DNA from: Enhydrobacter aerosaccus
GTDB taxonomy: Bacteria; Pseudomonadota; Alphaproteobacteria; Reyranellales; Reyranellaceae
Direction: 5' to 3'
NCBI GenBank assembly: GCA_903832005.1
Contig: CAIKZO010000028.1
Coordinates: forward strand, 154,141-218,140
DNA length: 64,000 bases
Part shown: positions 62,828 to 64,000 of the stretch, in pieces
Layout of the letters: the number at the start of each line of letters is the position of its first letter
How positions within the stretch are numbered: the stretch's first letter is position 1
Notes under the pieces: model-generated
Database searches by the model: none
Seen by the model: the letters and a program-made list of their open reading frames with translations, nothing else
What the model was told of the DNA's origin: nothing
Position numbers and translations under genes: made by a program

Positions 62828-64000
62828 ATGACCGACACTACGAACAACGCCGGCCGTCCCGCCACGCCGCACTACGTCAACGAAGCTCCGTGGGACCCGT
62901 ACGTTTCCGAGAAGCTGACGGCCGATCAGGAAAAGTACTACATGGCCGGCCAGTGGAAGCTGATGTGGTGGCGCTTCCGCCGCCATCGGCCGGCCGTGAT
63001 CTCGGGCCTGTTCCTGGCGCTGATCTACTTCACGACGATCATCAGCGAATGGGTCGCGCCCTACGACCTGCAGACGCGGCATGCCAACTACATCTTCGCG
63101 CCGCCGCAGGGTGTTCATCTGTTCCACGACGGCAGTTTCGTCGGGCCCTTCGTCTACAAGCTCGGCATGAAGCGCGACATGGACACGCTGCAGCGCGTCT
63201 ATACGTCGGAGGGCGCACCGCAGAAGCTGCGCTTCTTCTGCAGCGGCGAGAAATACGAGTTCTGGAACCTGATCCCTGCTTCGTTCCATCTGGTCTGCGC
63301 ACCCGAGGGCGGCACGTTTTTCCTGGCCGGCACCGATCGGCTGGGTCGCGACATGTTCAGCCGCATCGTCTATGCCGCGCGCATCTCGCTCACCATCGGC
63401 CTGATCGGTATTTCGTTCTCCTTCACCCTGGCGCTGATCCTGGGCGGATTGGCCGGTTACTATGGCGGCTGGGTCGATCTCGTGGTGCAGCGCCTGACCG
63501 AGATCCTGAAGAGCTTCCCGCATCTGCCGCTATGGCTGGCGCTGTCCGCGGCGCTGCCGGTAACCTGGTCGCCGCTGCTGATCTACTTCGGCATCACGCT
63601 GATCCTCGCACTGCTCGATTGGCCGAGCCTGGGGCGCGCCGTGCGCTCGAAGCTGCTGTCGCTGCGCGAGGAGGATTACGCCGCTGCCGCCGCGATGATG
63701 GGCGCCACCCCCGCCCGCATCATCGGCCGCCATCTGCTGCCGGGCTTCATGAGCCATCTGATCGCGTCGGCGACACTGTCGATTCCGTCGATGATCCTGG
63801 CCGAGACGGCGCTGTCGTTCCTGGGCCTTGGCCTCCGCCCACCCATCACCTCGTGGGGCGTGCTGCTGAACGAGGCGACGGACATCAACGTGGTGGCCGT
63901 GAACTGGTGGCTGATGCTGCCGGTGGCGCCGGTGATCCTGGTGATTTTGGCGTACCAGTTCTTGGGCGACGGCATGCGAGACGCCGCAGATCCTTACGCT
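62828..64000 (+). CDS. Oligopeptide ABC transporter permease (DppC/YejE type), cut at window end
   Basis: Open for 391 codons to the window edge, 7 bp after the previous permease, with no stop seen. It has the N-terminal cytosolic extension and first span of DppC-type permeases (LMWWRFRRHRPAVISGLFLALIYF), a periplasmic domain (about 78-175), GTDRLGRDMFSRIVYAARISLTIGL, and the EAA-type loop EEDYAAAAAMMGATPARIIGRHLLPGF. Only the last few residues are likely missing (NFLGDGMRDA-type ending is present as QFLGDGMRDAADPYA). It completes the membrane part of the transporter. Confidence 0.93.
   Translation, partial: MTDTTNNAGRPATPHYVNEAPWDPYVSEKLTADQEKYYMAGQWKLMWWRFRRHRPAVISGLFLALIYFTTIISEWVAPYDLQTRHANYIFAPPQGVHLFHDGSFVGPFVYKLGMKRDMDTLQRVYTSEGAPQKLRFFCSGEKYEFWNLIPASFHLVCAPEGGTFFLAGTDRLGRDMFSRIVYAARISLTIGLIGISFSFTLALILGGLAGYYGGWVDLVVQRLTEILKSFPHLPLWLALSAALPVTWSPLLIYFGITLILALLDWPSLGRAVRSKLLSLREEDYAAAAAMMGATPARIIGRHLLPGFMSHLIASATLSIPSMILAETALSFLGLGLRPPITSWGVLLNEATDINVVAVNWWLMLPVAPVILVILAYQFLGDGMRDAADPYA

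Overview
The window is 64 kb of GC-rich, gene-dense DNA from an alphaproteobacterium. The lineage is inferred from several things: an R. rubrum-like encapsulated ferritin, DUF3576-leuS and Tim44-mltA neighbourhoods, hspQ, a divergent rph/hrcA pair, and a perfect Irr-type ICE box. A Reyranella or Rhodospirillales-like soil or water organism is my best guess. I recognised no rRNA, tRNA, CRISPR array, prophage or insertion sequence. Most genes sit in tight operons with 1 to 4 bp overlaps.

Layout. 1-2.9 kb: a cut membrane gene, a small exported protein, an orphan OmpR-type regulator, and an encapsulin nanocompartment (EncFtn cargo plus shell). 2.9-11.3 kb: two TPR/O-GlcNAc-transferase-like proteins on either side of holA, then leuS and a DUF3576 lipoprotein. 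11.3-13.1 kb: a major porin with a strong terminator. 13.1-19.2 kb: a lutABC-methyltransferase operon divergent from katG, with an ICE operator between them. 19.2-25.1 kb: an exported protein, mltA and a Tim44-like protein, then an MBL hydrolase/methyltransferase/membrane cyclase operon. 25.2-32 kb: hspQ and catabolic genes (MFS transporter, LysR regulator, flavin monooxygenase, HpcH/HpaI-type lyase, CaiB-type CoA transferase).

32-38.3 kb: a BMP-type ABC importer around a biuret-hydrolase-like enzyme, divergent from a GntR regulator with candidate operators between. A REP-like inverted pair separates the binding-protein gene from the first permease gene. 38.3-40.9 kb: a DedA protein, a small lipoprotein, an unrecognised two-gene pair and a long palindromic repeat. 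40.9-45.8 kb: amino-acid binding protein, hemW, rdgB, rph, a small membrane protein and hrcA, followed by a second copy of the palindromic repeat. 45.9-49.8 kb: L,D-transpeptidase-like protein, FAH hydrolase, zinc metalloprotease, exonuclease III, GlsB-like protein and a small methyltransferase.

49.3-64 kb is the most unusual part. A 904-residue ABC-transporter-like protein has lost nearly every catalytic residue of its nucleotide-binding domain and carries a 300-residue insertion. It is followed by a cyclic-nucleotide-binding protein and a methyltransferase. Divergent from it runs one long, mostly translationally coupled operon: four glycosyltransferases, a histidine phosphatase, a polysaccharide-deacetylase-like protein, a small membrane protein, and a Yej/Dpp-type ABC transporter that runs off the window edge. 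Together these suggest an uncharacterised envelope-glycan system. The function is inference; the degenerate motifs and gene coupling are read from the sequence.
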